DNA from: Deltaproteobacteria bacterium
GTDB taxonomy: Bacteria; Desulfobacterota; Desulfuromonadia; Geobacterales; Geobacteraceae
Direction: 5' to 3'
NCBI GenBank assembly: GCA_021847245.1
Contig: JAJZUC010000008.1
Coordinates: 1 to 64,000 of the forward strand
Length of the DNA stretch: 64,000 nucleotides
Part shown: positions 28,289 through 37,621 of the stretch, in pieces
Layout: the number at the start of each line of letters is the position of its first letter
Numbering within the stretch: position 1 is the first letter of the stretch
Program-made: the position numbers and the translations under genes
The notes under the pieces: generated by a model
The model's database searches: none
Told to the model about the DNA's origin: nothing
Seen by the model: the letters and a program-made list of their open reading frames with translations, nothing else

Positions 28289-28960
28289 ATGCCCAGAATT
28301 ATCATTGTTGCCATGCTCTCCCTGCTCATAGCCATCCCTTCGTTTGCCGCAGAGGGGCCAAAGAATGAGGATGAAAAGACCCTTTATGCCATCGGCTTGA
28401 CGGTTGCCCGGTCTCTGTCGATATTCAACCTGTCTCCTGCCGAGTTGGAGTATGTAAAGCAAGGGATTACGGACGCGGTCGAAGGAAAGAAACCGGAGGT
28501 AGACCTGACCGCTTACACCGGGAAGGTCCAGGAACTCGCCCGTGCGCGCCGCAAGGCCCAGGGAGAGAAAGCTGCTGCAGCAGGTAAGGAGTTCCTGGAG
28601 AAGGCGGCCGGTGAAAAGGGGGCGGTGAAGACCGATTCCGGGATGGTGTACCAGTCCACGAAGGATGGAAATGGCGCCAGTCCGACCGCGACCGATACGG
28701 TAAAAGTCAATTACCGCGGAACTCTCGTCGATGGGAGGGAGTTCGACAGTTCGTACAAGCGGGGCACTCCTGCAGAGTTCCGTCTGGACGGGGTCATAAA
28801 ATGTTGGACCGAAGGGCTGCAAAAAATGAAGGAGGGTGGAAAGGCCCGGTTCGTCTGCCCGGCCACGCTCGCCTACGGCGATGCCGGTGCCGGTGAACTC
28901 ATTCTTCCAGGCTCAACGCTCAACTTCGAGGTAGAACTCCTCGAAGTGAAAAAGAAATAG
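28289..28960 (+). CDS. FKBP-type peptidyl-prolyl isomerase, exported
   Basis: A 223-aa protein. The signal peptide (cut near FAA-EG) is followed by an FKBP N-terminal dimerisation domain (DEKTLYAIGLTVARSL...) and a C-terminal FKBP domain (VKVNYRGTLVDGREFDSSY; CPATLAYGDAGAG). The layout is that of FkpA/Mip. ATG at 28289 follows GGAGG. It lies 31 bp after the htrA gene and is probably co-transcribed, giving a periplasmic chaperone-protease pair. Confidence 0.92.
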   Translation: MPRIIIVAMLSLLIAIPSFAAEGPKNEDEKTLYAIGLTVARSLSIFNLSPAELEYVKQGITDAVEGKKPEVDLTAYTGKVQELARARRKAQGEKAAAAGKEFLEKAAGEKGAVKTDSGMVYQSTKDGNGASPTATDTVKVNYRGTLVDGREFDSSYKRGTPAEFRLDGVIKCWTEGLQKMKEGGKARFVCPATLAYGDAGAGELILPGSTLNFEVELLEVKKK

Positions 28961-29035
28961 GACCGGGGCTCGCATACGGCAATTGGTTAAGGCCGAACTC
29001 GGCCGAATTCACCCTTCCAAAACGAACATTTCATT

Positions 29036-29069
29036 GACGCCTCTATCTGTCGGCACGGATAGAGGCGTC
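29036..29069 (+). terminator. Terminator after FKBP gene
   Basis: GACGCCTCTATC pairs with GGATAGAGGCGTC over 12 bp, followed by a T-rich tract. Confidence 0.65.
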
Positions 29070-29153
29070 TCATCTTTCGATACTCAAACGCAAAGAAATG
29101 AACGCAACGGCACGACTCCCATTGCGCTGAAAGCTTCCATGGTTGGGCAAAAG

Positions 29154-29177
29154 AAAAGGCCGGTCATCCCGGCCTTT
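29154..29177. terminator. Bidirectional terminator between convergent genes
   Basis: AAAAGGCCGG-TCATC-CCGGCCTTT lies between the FKBP and hsp20 genes. The A and T tracts on the two sides allow it to work in both directions. Confidence 0.6.
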
Positions 29178-29200
29178 CCGACATCCCATACTCGCACCGC

Positions 29201-29698
29201 CTACTCGATCGGCACCTTCTTCGTTTTCTCCTTCGCCGCCTCGGTCTTGGGAATGCGCACCTCCAGAACCCCGTCGTGGAAGGATGCCTTCGCCTTGTCG
29301 GGCTGGGTCTCGGCGGGGAGCCGGAGCTTGCGGGTGAACGAGCCGAAGGAACGCTCGAGCCGGTAGAAGTCCTTCCGCTCCACCTTCTCCTCCGCCTTCT
29401 TCTCCCCGGAGATGGTGATGGTGTCGCCGGCGATGTTGACATCGATGTCATCCTTTTTCATCCCCGGCAACTCGGCCTTGAGGACCACGTCCCCTCCCTC
29501 TTCGTAGATATCCACGGACGGAGTCATCTCGCCCATCTCGGGAAACTTGAAGCGCGGCATCCAGGACGGCGCGAAGAAAGGCCGGCGGAAAACGTCCTCG
29601 AACCAGCGCTCCATCTCCTCGAAGGAAGTGGGAAAGCGGGACGGCATCATCTCAGGTTCCCGCTTCGTCATTTCTTTCGATACCTTCTCTGTTGCCAT
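29201..29698 (-). CDS. Hsp20 small heat-shock protein
   Basis: A 165-aa alpha-crystallin-type chaperone. The crystallin domain begins at PSVDIYEEGGDVVLKAELPG and ends with the A-x-x-x-GVLEV strand; the C-terminal tail lacks a clear IxI. The second in-frame ATG (29698) has AAAGGAG at a good distance; the first is too close and the ORF-track start is not credible. It holds unfolding proteins for refolding. First of four different Hsp20 genes in this module. Confidence 0.93.
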   Translation of the reverse strand: MATEKVSKEMTKREPEMMPSRFPTSFEEMERWFEDVFRRPFFAPSWMPRFKFPEMGEMTPSVDIYEEGGDVVLKAELPGMKKDDIDVNIAGDTITISGEKKAEEKVERKDFYRLERSFGSFTRKLRLPAETQPDKAKASFHDGVLEVRIPKTEAAKEKTKKVPIE

Positions 29699-29775
29699 CT
29701 TCATATCTCCTTTCGTGATGTGTTCGCTGCTAACGCCTCCCAGCAGTATGTCACCTCCTTTCTCCCAACCTATCC

Positions 29776-29820
29776 CTCCACCGTTTGGGGATAGTACAGA
29801 GTTCTCCCCAAGCGGTGGAG
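29776..29820 (-). promoter_or_regulatory. Hairpin in the hsp20 leader
   Basis: CTCCACCG and TGGGGA pair with TCCCCA and CGGTGGAG in a 45-nt stem, ~75 nt before the gene. It could be a leader structure or the end of an upstream transcript. It does not cover the ribosome site, so it is not a simple ROSE-type thermometer. Confidence 0.4.
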
Positions 29821-29864
29821 GCAGGATGGGGGGGTCTGTCGGTCGAGGTAACGAGTTAACAAAG

Positions 29865-30059
29865 TTAAAAATCAGGCTTTTCATTCTCCAACAGGAGCTG
29901 CTCCGCGGTGGGGAGGTCCTCCTCAGCCACCTGCACCTGGAGAGGCCCGATCCCCTTCTCCGGCTCGCTGGCAAGGAAATACTCTATTCCCGCTCCCTTG
30001 AGAATCGCCTCCACCCTGGCCAGGTCGGCCGCATCCTTCGGATCGTAAAACTTGACCAT
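29865..30059 (-). CDS. DUF2007-type small protein
   Basis: A 64-aa protein of the DUF2007 (putative prokaryotic signal-transducing) type: [29 protein letters not shown] is the typical beta-alpha start. ATG at 30059 is preceded by GGGAGGTGACACT. These proteins have a ferredoxin-like fold and unknown ligand. It lies upstream of hsp20 on the same strand. Confidence 0.72.
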   Translation of the reverse strand: MVKFYDPKDAADLARVEAILKGAGIEYFLASEPEKGIGPLQVQVAEEDLPTAEQLLLENEKPDF

Positions 30060-30108
30060 AGTGTCACCTCCCGCAAACTCTTCGCGAAATAATACAATTT
30101 TATCACTT

Positions 30109-30523
30109 ACCCTCAACGCCGGCCAGGTTGTCCCGGGTTACGGCCACGCCATTCTCCGCAAAACCGACCCGCGCTACATGTCACAACGTGAGTTCTGCCT
30201 TAAATCCCCCGGCCTCAAAGACGATCCTCTTTTCAAATTGGTATCAATGATCTTCGAGACTACCCCTGGCGTCCTGACCGAACACGGCAAAGCCAAGAAC
30301 CCCTGGGCGAACGTAGATGCGCAGTCCGGTGTCATCCAGTGGTACTACGGTCTCTGCGAGCGGGACTACTACACCGTCCTGTTCGGTGTCGGCCGAGCTC
30401 TTGGCTGCATGGCCAACATCACCTGGGACCGAGGTCTCGGCTACGCCATCGAGCGTCCCAAGTCCCGTCACCACCGAAATGCTGGAGAAGTGGGCTGCCA
30501 AAGGTGGCCGCAAGCTGGCCTAA
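30109..30523 (+). pseudogene. Citrate synthase 3' fragment, frameshifted
   Basis: About 137 codons of the C-terminal third of a eukaryote-type citrate synthase ([15 protein letters not shown] with the active-site histidine, then [20 protein letters not shown]). A frameshift near 30465 moves the end ([17 protein letters not shown]) into another frame. There is no start or N-terminal part. This citrate synthase type is characteristic of Geobacteraceae. It lies 2.5 kb from the isocitrate dehydrogenase gene, so a TCA gene set may once have been here. Confidence 0.85.
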
Positions 30524-30595
30524 TTGGTTGTATTTTCGTCTTTTATGCAAAAGGCAGCAGCACTTCGTACCGTTTCATTGATTGGCCAGCAAGAA

Positions 30596-31096
30596 TCAAC
30601 TTTCTTCCTCCTTGCCGTGTTCAACGTTCCAGGCTTCTCGTTCGCGCATGAGCCAGTAAACGGCCCCCATGGCCAACAGCGCCACGGCGAGTCCGGCGAT
30701 CTTCCCCGCTTCCAGGGTGTTTACATCCAGAATAATGAACTTGCGGGTCAGCGCCAGCATTGAAATCAACAGCACCGTTTTTACCTGAATGATGCTGTGT
30801 TCCCTTCGTGCAACCGCGATGATCGAGTGCTTGAACTCCATGGCGATCAGAAGGGTCATGATGCCGCCGAAAATGGTCTGGAATACCTCGTGTTTCAACG
30901 GGTCGAACGCCCTGCGGATGAGGAGGCTGATTACATCCTCACCGAGCTTGTAGAGTGCGATAAGAACAATCAGGGAAATGATGATGACAAGAATCTGCGA
31001 AATGATCTGCTCGAAGGCATCATACGGGGCTATCTTCCGCAATTTTCCCTGCCATGACAGATGGTTGGCTTCACTTGATGTCTTGATGTCGCTCAT
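30596..31096 (-). CDS. psiE: PsiE-type membrane protein
   Basis: A 166-aa protein with four hydrophobic spans matching the phosphate-starvation-inducible PsiE family ([23 protein letters not shown] is typical). Function unknown. PsiE is a standard member of the locus of heat resistance (LHR/TLQC) in Enterobacteriaceae and Pseudomonas, which supports reading this region as a proteostasis island. It is third in the cbpA-cbpM-psiE run, 17 bp after cbpM. Confidence 0.85.
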   Translation of the reverse strand: MSDIKTSSEANHLSWQGKLRKIAPYDAFEQIISQILVIIISLIVLIALYKLGEDVISLLIRRAFDPLKHEVFQTIFGGIMTLLIAMEFKHSIIAVARREHSIIQVKTVLLISMLALTRKFIILDVNTLEAGKIAGLAVALLAMGAVYWLMREREAWNVEHGKEEES

Positions 31097-31113
31097 AGGT
31101 TCCGTCCCCCGCG

Positions 31114-31422
31114 CTACCGCTCCAGACGTCGTTCAAGCTCATCGATCCGATCGAGTAGTTCCATGACGATGCCAACGGCTTCGAAATTGAGATGAAGATC
31201 ACGCTTCAGACGAAGAGCCTTTCTGACCCTGATGACCGATGTGGGGCTGAATAAGGGTTCACCTGAAACGGATACCGGATCAAGCAGGCCAAAACGGTAC
31301 AGGTGGTGGGCCACCGACGGTTGGCAATCGCAAAGACGGGAAAGCTCTTTCAGCGATATTCCGGGCACGGAGACCATTTCATGTTTTTCCCGGATAATGA
31401 TGTCGAACCGTGATCTGGTCAT
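31114..31422 (-). CDS. cbpM: CbpM-like chaperone modulator
   Basis: A 102-aa MerR-like helix protein of the CbpM family (ISLKELSRLCDCQPSVAHHLYRFGLLDPV, then a C-terminal helix ELLDRIDELERRL). CbpM binds the J-domain of CbpA and limits its DnaK stimulation. It starts 15 bp after cbpA, the usual order. There is no long C-terminal effector domain, so it is not a full MerR regulator. Confidence 0.88.
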   Translation of the reverse strand: MTRSRFDIIIREKHEMVSVPGISLKELSRLCDCQPSVAHHLYRFGLLDPVSVSGEPLFSPTSVIRVRKALRLKRDLHLNFEAVGIVMELLDRIDELERRLER

Positions 31423-31437
31423 GGTTTGTCTATCTCC

Positions 31438-32403
<966 letters not shown>

Positions 32404-32419
32404 CTATTCGCGTCTGTTG

Positions 32420-32575
32420 TTATTCGTCGTCTCCCGGCCACCTGCGCATGCAGTAAATGCATTCAACGACGCCATGCGGAATCGTGTCCCGCAGCGGCTC
32501 CTTGTCGTGTTGCGCTCCACAGCGCTCAGGTACGGGAAAACGGTGTAATGTGTTGTCTTTCACGAAGTAAAGCAT
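32420..32575 (-). CDS. 51-aa cysteine-containing protein
   Basis: Too short for the ORF track. ATG at 32575 follows GGAGGATGAGCC and reads 51 codons: starts MLYFVKDNTLHRFP, ends MRRWPGDDE. C-x3-H and CIYC may form a small zinc site. It lies between the 87-aa gene and cbpA on the same strand with a good ribosome site. Family unknown. Confidence 0.6.
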   Translation of the reverse strand: MLYFVKDNTLHRFPVPERCGAQHDKEPLRDTIPHGVVECIYCMRRWPGDDE

Positions 32576-32586
32576 GGCTCATCCTC

Positions 32587-32850
32587 CTATGACGAATATT
32601 GGGATTGATGAAAACAGGAATACTCTGGCCTTGCCGACAGTGGCACGCTATGTTCGATGGCCGAACTTCCAGGGGTTCTTGCATTGTCGGTTTGGGATGA
32701 CGCAAGAAACTGCATGACCCCCTGAAGGTTACGGAGTCTCTTGAGCAAGACCTCCTTCTCATTGGGTTCAGTCGTTGCTTTGAATCTCTCCTGAAGGGCA
32801 GAGAGATGGTCACTTATCAAGTCGATCGGATTGAATTGGTGTGTTTTCAT
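32587..32850 (-). CDS. Hypothetical small protein upstream of cbpA
   Basis: An 87-aa protein. The first ~55 residues form a charged helical part (LISDHLSALQERF...LKRLRNLQGVMQFL) that may be a coiled coil; the rest looks disordered. GGAAGGAGG lies right before the ATG. First gene of the cbpA-cbpM-psiE run. No family recognised. Confidence 0.6.
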   Translation of the reverse strand: MKTHQFNPIDLISDHLSALQERFKATTEPNEKEVLLKRLRNLQGVMQFLASSQTDNARTPGSSAIEHSVPLSARPEYSCFHQSQYSS

Positions 32851-33018
32851 AAATCCTCCTTCCAGGCAGGAAAGAATGAAAAAAGACCAAACTGTCCAGT
32901 TTGAGAATGGGCTTAGACTGGTTTGTCACCTTAACGCTCCCCTGCCGGCATTGTCGGCGGCGTGTTAGGAAAAGCGGGTAGAAGAAATGCCGGTCCTCCA
33001 GGGGGGGCGCCTGTCACA

Positions 33019-34422
33019 TTACATGTTCTCGATGAGCGCGCTGGCGAACTCGGAGCATTTGAGCAGGGTCGCGCCGGTCATCAGCCGCTCGAAATCGTAG
33101 GTTACCCGTTTCTGGCCGATGGTCTTGTCCATGGCCTTGATGATCAAATCGGCCGCCTCGGGCCATCCTATATAGCGGAGCATCATCTCGCCGGAGAGGA
33201 TGACGGAGCCGGGATTTACCTTGTCGAGGTTGGCATACTTGGGGGCGGTGCCGTGAGTTGCTTCGAAAATGGCGTGACCGGTGACGAAGTTGATGTTGGC
33301 GCCGGGGGCTATGCCGATGCCCCCTGCCTGGGCCGCCACCGCGTCGGAGAGGAAGTCCCCTTCGAGGTTCATGGTGGCGATGACGTCAAACTCCCTGGCG
33401 CGGGTGAGGACCTGCTGCAAGGTAATGTCGGCGATGGAATCCCTGACCATCAGGAGCTTCTTCCACTTCCCGTTGCCGTGGGTCGGCATGAGCTTCAACG
33501 CCTCTTCCACCTCTTTGCGGATATCCTCCTTCTGCTTCGGGGTCATCATGTCGTAGCCCGGCTCGATCATCCTGGCATTGTCCTCGACCGAGAGGGTCGC
33601 GTTCTTTTCCTTGTTGTCGATGATCCAGGACTCGCGCTCGGTGACGATCCGGTCGCGGAACTCCCTTTTGGCGAGCGTATAACCCCAATCCTTGAAAGCC
33701 CCCTCGGTGAACTTCATGATGTTCCCCTTGTGGACAAGAGTAACGGAGCGGCGGTTCTCCTTGAGCGCGTAGACGATCGCAGCGCGGATGAGACGCTCGG
33801 AGCCCTCCCGGGAGATGGGCTTTATGCCGAAGGAAGAGGTTTCCGGGAAGCGGATCTTGGTCACCCCCATCTCCTCGATAAGGAACTTCCTGACCTTTTC
33901 GCATTCCGGGGTGCCGGTCATCCACTCGATGCCGGCGTAGATATCCTCGGTATTCTCCCGGAAAATCACCATGTCCACATCGCATGGGTTTACGACCGGC
34001 GAGGGGACCCCCTTGAACCAGCGAACCGGCCGGAGGCAGACATAGAGGTCAAGCAGTTGGCGTAGGGCCACATTCAGTGAACGAATGCCGCCGCCGATGG
34101 GTGTTGTGAGGGGCCCTTTGATGCCGACCAGGAATTCCCTGTAGGCTTCTACCGTTTCATCCGGGAGCCATGCATTGTCCCCCATTTCGTCCCTGAACAT
34201 GTTGAACGATTTCTCGCCGGCAAATACCTCCATCCAACTGATTTTCTTCTTGCCGCCGTAAGCCTTCTGGACCGCTGCATCGAAAACACGCACGGAAGCC
34301 TTCCAGATGTCGAGGCCTGTTCCGTCCCCTTCAATGAACGGGATGACGGGGTTGTCGGGCACCTGGAGCTTGCCGTCGCTCCCCATGACGATCTTTTCAC
34401 CATCCGGTATTCTGAATGCCAT
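33019..34422 (-). CDS. icd: NADP-type isocitrate dehydrogenase
   Basis: A 467-aa enzyme of the E. coli Icd type, converting isocitrate to 2-oxoglutarate. [10 protein letters not shown] carries the serine that AceK phosphorylates in E. coli, and [13 protein letters not shown] is the substrate signature. [10 protein letters not shown]-like [16 protein letters not shown] supports NADP specificity. The start at 34422 follows AAAGGAG. It lies behind three hsp20 genes on the same strand. It is probably an extra copy carried by the island; a metabolic gene in a chaperone set is unusual. Confidence 0.93.
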   Translation of the reverse strand: MAFRIPDGEKIVMGSDGKLQVPDNPVIPFIEGDGTGLDIWKASVRVFDAAVQKAYGGKKKISWMEVFAGEKSFNMFRDEMGDNAWLPDETVEAYREFLVGIKGPLTTPIGGGIRSLNVALRQLLDLYVCLRPVRWFKGVPSPVVNPCDVDMVIFRENTEDIYAGIEWMTGTPECEKVRKFLIEEMGVTKIRFPETSSFGIKPISREGSERLIRAAIVYALKENRRSVTLVHKGNIMKFTEGAFKDWGYTLAKREFRDRIVTERESWIIDNKEKNATLSVEDNARMIEPGYDMMTPKQKEDIRKEVEEALKLMPTHGNGKWKKLLMVRDSIADITLQQVLTRAREFDVIATMNLEGDFLSDAVAAQAGGIGIAPGANINFVTGHAIFEATHGTAPKYANLDKVNPGSVILSGEMMLRYIGWPEAADLIIKAMDKTIGQKRVTYDFERLMTGATLLKCSEFASALIENM

Positions 34423-34635
34423 ACCCTCTCCTTTCAATTATGAAATGGGGTTGTCCGGAACCGTACCCCGGAGATCAAGATATATGGCCTCTTGGCTCAA
34501 TTCCCAAGTGCGGCTGAAAATCGCGGGGCCGCACGTAGCGGCCTCGTACTTTCCGGCTCATGAACATCCTGCATCGTTTCCGCCTACATGCTTCGTTGCA
34601 GCGCTACCAAAGAATCGGATTAAAGCGATTTTCCG

Positions 34636-35034
34636 TCATGCGACCTTGATCTCGATCTTGCGGGGCTTGGCGGCTTCCGTCTTGGGCACCCGCAGGGTCA
34701 GGATGCCATTTGCAAAGTCGGCCTTAGCCTTTTCGTGGTCTAGACTCTCCGGAATCGAGAACTGCCGGTAATAGGAAGCAAGCTCGAACTCCGTGTAAAT
34801 GGGATTGCCGGGCATGCTCTTGGATACCGGTGCGCTGATCGTCAGAATCCCTTTCTCGACATTGACGTCCAAGGTGTCTTTCGAGGCACCGGGAATATCG
34901 GCTGTCAGAGTTAAACCCTCCTCGGTTTCGATGATGTTCACCGCCGGCTTGGTATATTTTTCGCTCGATCTTGTTTCTTCCCGTGCCTGGACGTTTCTTT
35001 CGTCACTTCTTTCAGTCAGACTGTTTGCTCCCAT
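34636..35034 (-). CDS. Hsp20 small heat-shock protein
   Basis: A 132-aa Hsp20. The N-terminal arm is short and the crystallin domain starts at PAVNIIETEEGLTLTADIPG and ends ANGILTLRVPKTEAAKPRKIEIKV, containing the terminal IEI tail motif. GGAGG precedes the ATG. It is third in a run of three hsp20 genes and differs in sequence from the others, so they are not recent duplicates. Confidence 0.93.
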   Translation of the reverse strand: MGANSLTERSDERNVQAREETRSSEKYTKPAVNIIETEEGLTLTADIPGASKDTLDVNVEKGILTISAPVSKSMPGNPIYTEFELASYYRQFSIPESLDHEKAKADFANGILTLRVPKTEAAKPRKIEIKVA

Positions 35035-35084
35035 GATGATGACCTCCTTTTCCTGGGAAATTGATTATGGTGCGTCATTCGTGG

Positions 35085-35534
35085 TCAGGACTGGCTGATG
35101 GCAATCCTCTTGGGCTTGGCATGTTCTGCCTTGGCCAGGGTAATCCTCAAAATGCCGTCGCGATATTCAGCTCTGACTTTGTCGGGATCGATATCGACCG
35201 GCAGTTCCAGGGTGCGGGAGAACTTGCCGGAACCGAGTTCGCTCCGGTGAACGATCTGCCCCTTCTGTTCAACAAAAGGTTTCCTCTCACCACTTATGGA
35301 GATGGTGTTTCTCAGTACCGTGAGGTCCGTGTCTTTGGGATCGACGCCGGGAACCAATGCATCGACATAGACATGGGCTTCGTCTTCACTGAAGTTCACC
35401 AGGGGGAAACGCCTCGTGGTCACCGGCGAAAGGAATGCTGATGCTAATGGACGATATATCCCGACACCACGGAAAGCCTCATCGATCTCCCTTCTCAGAT
35501 TGTCCAGTTCTCTGAAAACATCCCAGCTTGCCAT
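35085..35534 (-). CDS. Hsp20 small heat-shock protein
   Basis: A 149-aa Hsp20 with N-terminal MASWDVFRELDNLRREID, crystallin domain FPLVNFSEDEAHVYVDALVPG to RDGILRITLAKAEHAKP, and a C-terminal RIAIS tail. ATG at 35534 has AGGAGG upstream. Class A-type by sequence pattern; probably forms mixed oligomers with its neighbours, which is known for co-encoded Hsp20 pairs. Confidence 0.93.
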   Translation of the reverse strand: MASWDVFRELDNLRREIDEAFRGVGIYRPLASAFLSPVTTRRFPLVNFSEDEAHVYVDALVPGVDPKDTDLTVLRNTISISGERKPFVEQKGQIVHRSELGSGKFSRTLELPVDIDPDKVRAEYRDGILRITLAKAEHAKPKRIAISQS

Positions 35535-35653
35535 GTGAAGTACCTCCTTTCGAAATTGTGTCGAATTCCGGAACATGAACGTTTTCGGCTTCGTGTTCGA
35601 CCAGGATAGCCCTGCAATCCTGGCTGCCCCAACGCTGAAACTTCGTCGCTCCG

Positions 35654-36208
35654 TCAGGATGTAATGGGAATCCGCTTCGCCTCAGTCCTGGACGTTGCCT
35701 TACGGGGGATGTTCACGGTCAATACCCCTTTGCCGAACTTAGCTCCAATGTTGGCCTGGTCGGCATCGTCGGGAAGGGTAAGCATCCTTTGAAAAGACCC
35801 ATAGGAGCGCTCGACGCGGTAGTAATCCTTCTCCTTCTCTTCCTTTTCCTGTTTCTTCTCCCCCCTGATTCTCAGCGTGTCTCCCTCCAGTTCCAACTGA
35901 ACGTCATTTTCCTCGACTCCCGGAAGCTCCACCGTCACAGTGTATTCCTTTTCGTTTGCGGCGATGTCCATGGTCGGCTTGAGCCATGAGGAGGGGGCCA
36001 AGGATAAAAGAGACCGACCCAAGCTCCTTGAGGAGAAGGGGAAGTCGCGGAAAACATCGTCGAAGACTCGATCAATCTCCCGATGCAGTTGCAGTAGCGG
36101 ACTCCCTTCGGAACTCGGCATCTCCGTCCGCATAACCGGAAGCGACTTCCCTTCCTGTTCCTGCTCCTTCCTGAACCAGTTCCACGGTGCAAGCTTGTTG
36201 ATGTCCAT
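35654..36208 (-). CDS. Hsp20 small heat-shock protein
   Basis: A 184-aa Hsp20 with a long N-terminal arm. The crystallin domain runs from PTMDIAANEKEYTVTVELPG to GKGVLTVNIPRKA, with tail RIPITS. AAAGGAGG precedes the ATG. It is first in the three-gene run, behind a TTGAAA-17-TAAATT promoter. Confidence 0.94.
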   Translation of the reverse strand: MDINKLAPWNWFRKEQEQEGKSLPVMRTEMPSSEGSPLLQLHREIDRVFDDVFRDFPFSSRSLGRSLLSLAPSSWLKPTMDIAANEKEYTVTVELPGVEENDVQLELEGDTLRIRGEKKQEKEEKEKDYYRVERSYGSFQRMLTLPDDADQANIGAKFGKGVLTVNIPRKATSRTEAKRIPITS

Positions 36209-36259
36209 GATTGTTCCTCCTTTCTCTGGCCTAAGCCACTAATAGTATTCCTGTTTCCC

Positions 36260-36288
36260 AATTTAATAACGCCATGTTAAATTTTCAA
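36260..36288 (-). promoter_or_regulatory. hsp20 operon promoter
   Basis: Minus strand: TTGAAA and TAAATT stand 17 bp apart. The -35 region CCCCTTGAAA also fits the sigma32 consensus, but no matching sigma32 -10 is visible. Confidence 0.5.
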
Positions 36289-36414
36289 GGGGAGGGGGAA
36301 TGTCAAAGGAAACAGCTACCAAACAAGAATATGTGAACGTGTTAATTGTGGCAGATGCCTGGGCATTTTCAAGCAAACTCGAAAACCCCGATCTCCTAAT
36401 TTCTACTCTGCCAC

Positions 36415-36515
36415 AGCAGAGTTCTGCAAGCCGAACTCCGGCGGACATCAGTTGTGGAAGTGGTGTCTGAAAAGCTCTGCTACCGGACAGTCTCCATGCG
36501 TGCTTCAAGCGCTTC
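36415..36515 (+). pseudogene. Decayed comM fragment (copy B1)
   Basis: About 100 bp align to copy D through GAAGTTCTGCGAGCCGGATG-like and GTGTCTGAAAAGCTC-like blocks, with many substitutions. No reading frame survives. It lies 220 bp before the better-preserved copy B2. Confidence 0.55.
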
Positions 36516-36574
36516 GTCTTCCTCGGAACACGCGGTCGGCAAGTTACCTTGTGGAAATGTATGTATGACGCTTT

Positions 36575-36627
36575 TGTTCAATGATTTGCATTGTTCAACA
36601 ATTATGAACAATCACTTTTGTTGAACA
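36575..36627. promoter_or_regulatory. Nested TGTTCA/TGAACA operator array
   Basis: TGTTCA-N11-TGTTCA-N7-TGAACA-N11-TGAACA, perfectly symmetric. The same arrangement stands at the AbiE promoter (17904-17955). No intact gene is next to it, so it appears to be a remnant. Confidence 0.6.
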
Positions 36628-36651
36628 TAATGACCATTCTGCGCCCCCCAT

Positions 36652-36736
36652 TTCCTTTCCAAGAAACCGCTCGATTTTTTCAAGGCTCTTCCGAAACGGC
36701 TAGTGCCGTCCGCTCAACCAGTCGGAGAGTTGTCGG
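36652..36736 (-). pseudogene. 3' remnant of an HTH gene
   Basis: Matches the 3' part of the HTH gene at 60950-61015 (GAAACCGCTCGATTTT..., CCGCTCAACCAGTCGG). It is fused directly to comM copy B2; compared with the 61-kb joint, about 570 bp are deleted at a CGGG microhomology. Confidence 0.65.
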
Positions 36737-37018
36737 GTGGAACGGGCGCGGGAGATCCAGTTGGAGCGCTTCAGGGGGACCAAGGTCCACTGCAATGCCC
36801 ATATGACGCCACGCCAGATACGGAAGTTCTGCGAGCCGGATGCCGGCGGCCACCGGTTGCTGGAGATCGTCACCGAGAAGCTCGGCTTCTCGGCTCGCGC
36901 CTATACGCGCATCCTGAAGGTGGCCCGGACTATTACCGATCTGGAAGGGACGGAGAATATCCGGGAGCATATCGCCTAGACGATTCAGTACCGGAGTCTG
37001 GATCGGAAGGCGACCTGA
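36737..37018 (+). pseudogene. comM 3' fragment (copy B2)
   Basis: About 93 codons of ComM's C-terminal domain ([48 protein letters not shown]). A nonsense change (GAG to TAG) cuts it at 36979 and the rest continues to TGA at 37018. Not expressed as a functional ComM. Confidence 0.8.
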
Positions 37019-37058
37019 ATAACTTTCAGTGATAACCGCTGAAGGCACATAAAATATA

Positions 37059-37087
37059 TTGACATTCTGGCGATAAGTATTTTATAA
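37059..37087 (+). promoter_or_regulatory. Promoter of the structured leader RNA
   Basis: TTGACA and TTATAA stand 17 bp apart, a near-consensus sigma70 promoter, about 30 bp before the RNA's first paired bases. Confidence 0.65.
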
Positions 37088-37120
37088 GCTTACGTTATTC
37101 CTCGTTAGCATGAGGCGTTT

Positions 37121-37232
37121 GCACAAACACAGGCTACTGCCCGGAAACGTCGAAAGACGCCAATGGGTAGACCAGGTCTTGCCGGATTAAGGCTTGACTT
37201 AAGGTAGCTGGTCCTATGGGCCTACGTTGTGC
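37121..37232 (+). ncRNA. Structured RNA, three-way junction, class unknown
   Basis: GCACAA pairs with TTGTGC, closing about 112 nt (AGGC/GCCT continues the stem). Inside are two arms: CTGCCC/GGGTAG capped by CGTC-GAAA-GACG, and GACCAG/CTGGTC containing GTC-TT-GCC/GGC-TT-GAC. A GAAA tetraloop and a GGTAGC segment on the other arm could dock, as in c-di-GMP-I aptamers, but the conserved core of that class is not present. With a strong promoter and terminator it resembles a riboswitch or a small RNA. Confidence 0.5.
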
Positions 37233-37279
37233 ATTGCTGAAAATCTACGAGAGGGGAATCACGGCACGCTATCCATCAT

Positions 37280-37305
37280 GCCACGGTTTTCCGTGGCTTT
37301 TTTTA
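37280..37305 (+). terminator. Terminator after the structured RNA
   Basis: GCCACGG-TTTT-CCGTGGC followed by seven T. It lies 48 nt past the RNA's closing stem, a spacing that would permit switching. Confidence 0.85.
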
Positions 37306-37621
37306 TTACTCAAAGTTGAAAGCGAAAGGTGGTGGTGATCCAAATTGGGCAGTCATAGTAGCACCTACTCACTCTCCTCCCACTAATCCAGCGGTAATCA
37401 GTCAAGCATTTTCTCCATTCCCATGCCTTGAAGATTACACGCCGATGGTGTGCGGGTAATTCAGGCGGGGAAGCTCTATTCCTCCCTTACAAGCTCATTT
37501 TATCAATATCTGACGTCACGCGTTTATTTTGCTGTGGTTCGGCACGAGCACGCCTGATGGCGCTGTGCAGACTCACGCCAATGCGTGAGATGCCATTGCG
37601 TTTGGCGTCATGGATGGAACT
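37306..37621. other. Intergenic stretch between RNA and IS
   Basis: No gene that I can support. One minus frame that runs through the IS target site (ends RRARAEPQQNKRVTSDIDKMSL before TAA near 37498) and one plus frame (ending in ATGA over the permease start) are open, but neither has a recognised sequence. A hairpin CTCACGC-CAAT-GCGTGAG lies near 37573. Confidence 0.3.

Noticed and set aside
29776-29820. ROSE-type RNA thermometer for hsp20
   Set aside because: The hairpin is ~75 nt from the start and does not pair with the ribosome site.
36263-36508. 81-aa minus-strand ORF downstream of the hsp20 promoter
   Set aside because: It is antisense to a decayed comM fragment and covers the hsp20 promoter.
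37121-37232. Reading the structured RNA as a c-di-GMP-I (GEMM) riboswitch
   Set aside because: It has a GAAA tetraloop arm and a GGTAGC stretch, but the conserved GGCAAAC/GACGCAAAGCC core is not there. Left unclassified.
37430-37500. Fourth fluoride riboswitch before the ABC transporter
   Set aside because: CCGATGGTGTGCGGG recalls the aptamer start, but the following conserved segments and the overlapping terminator stem are missing.
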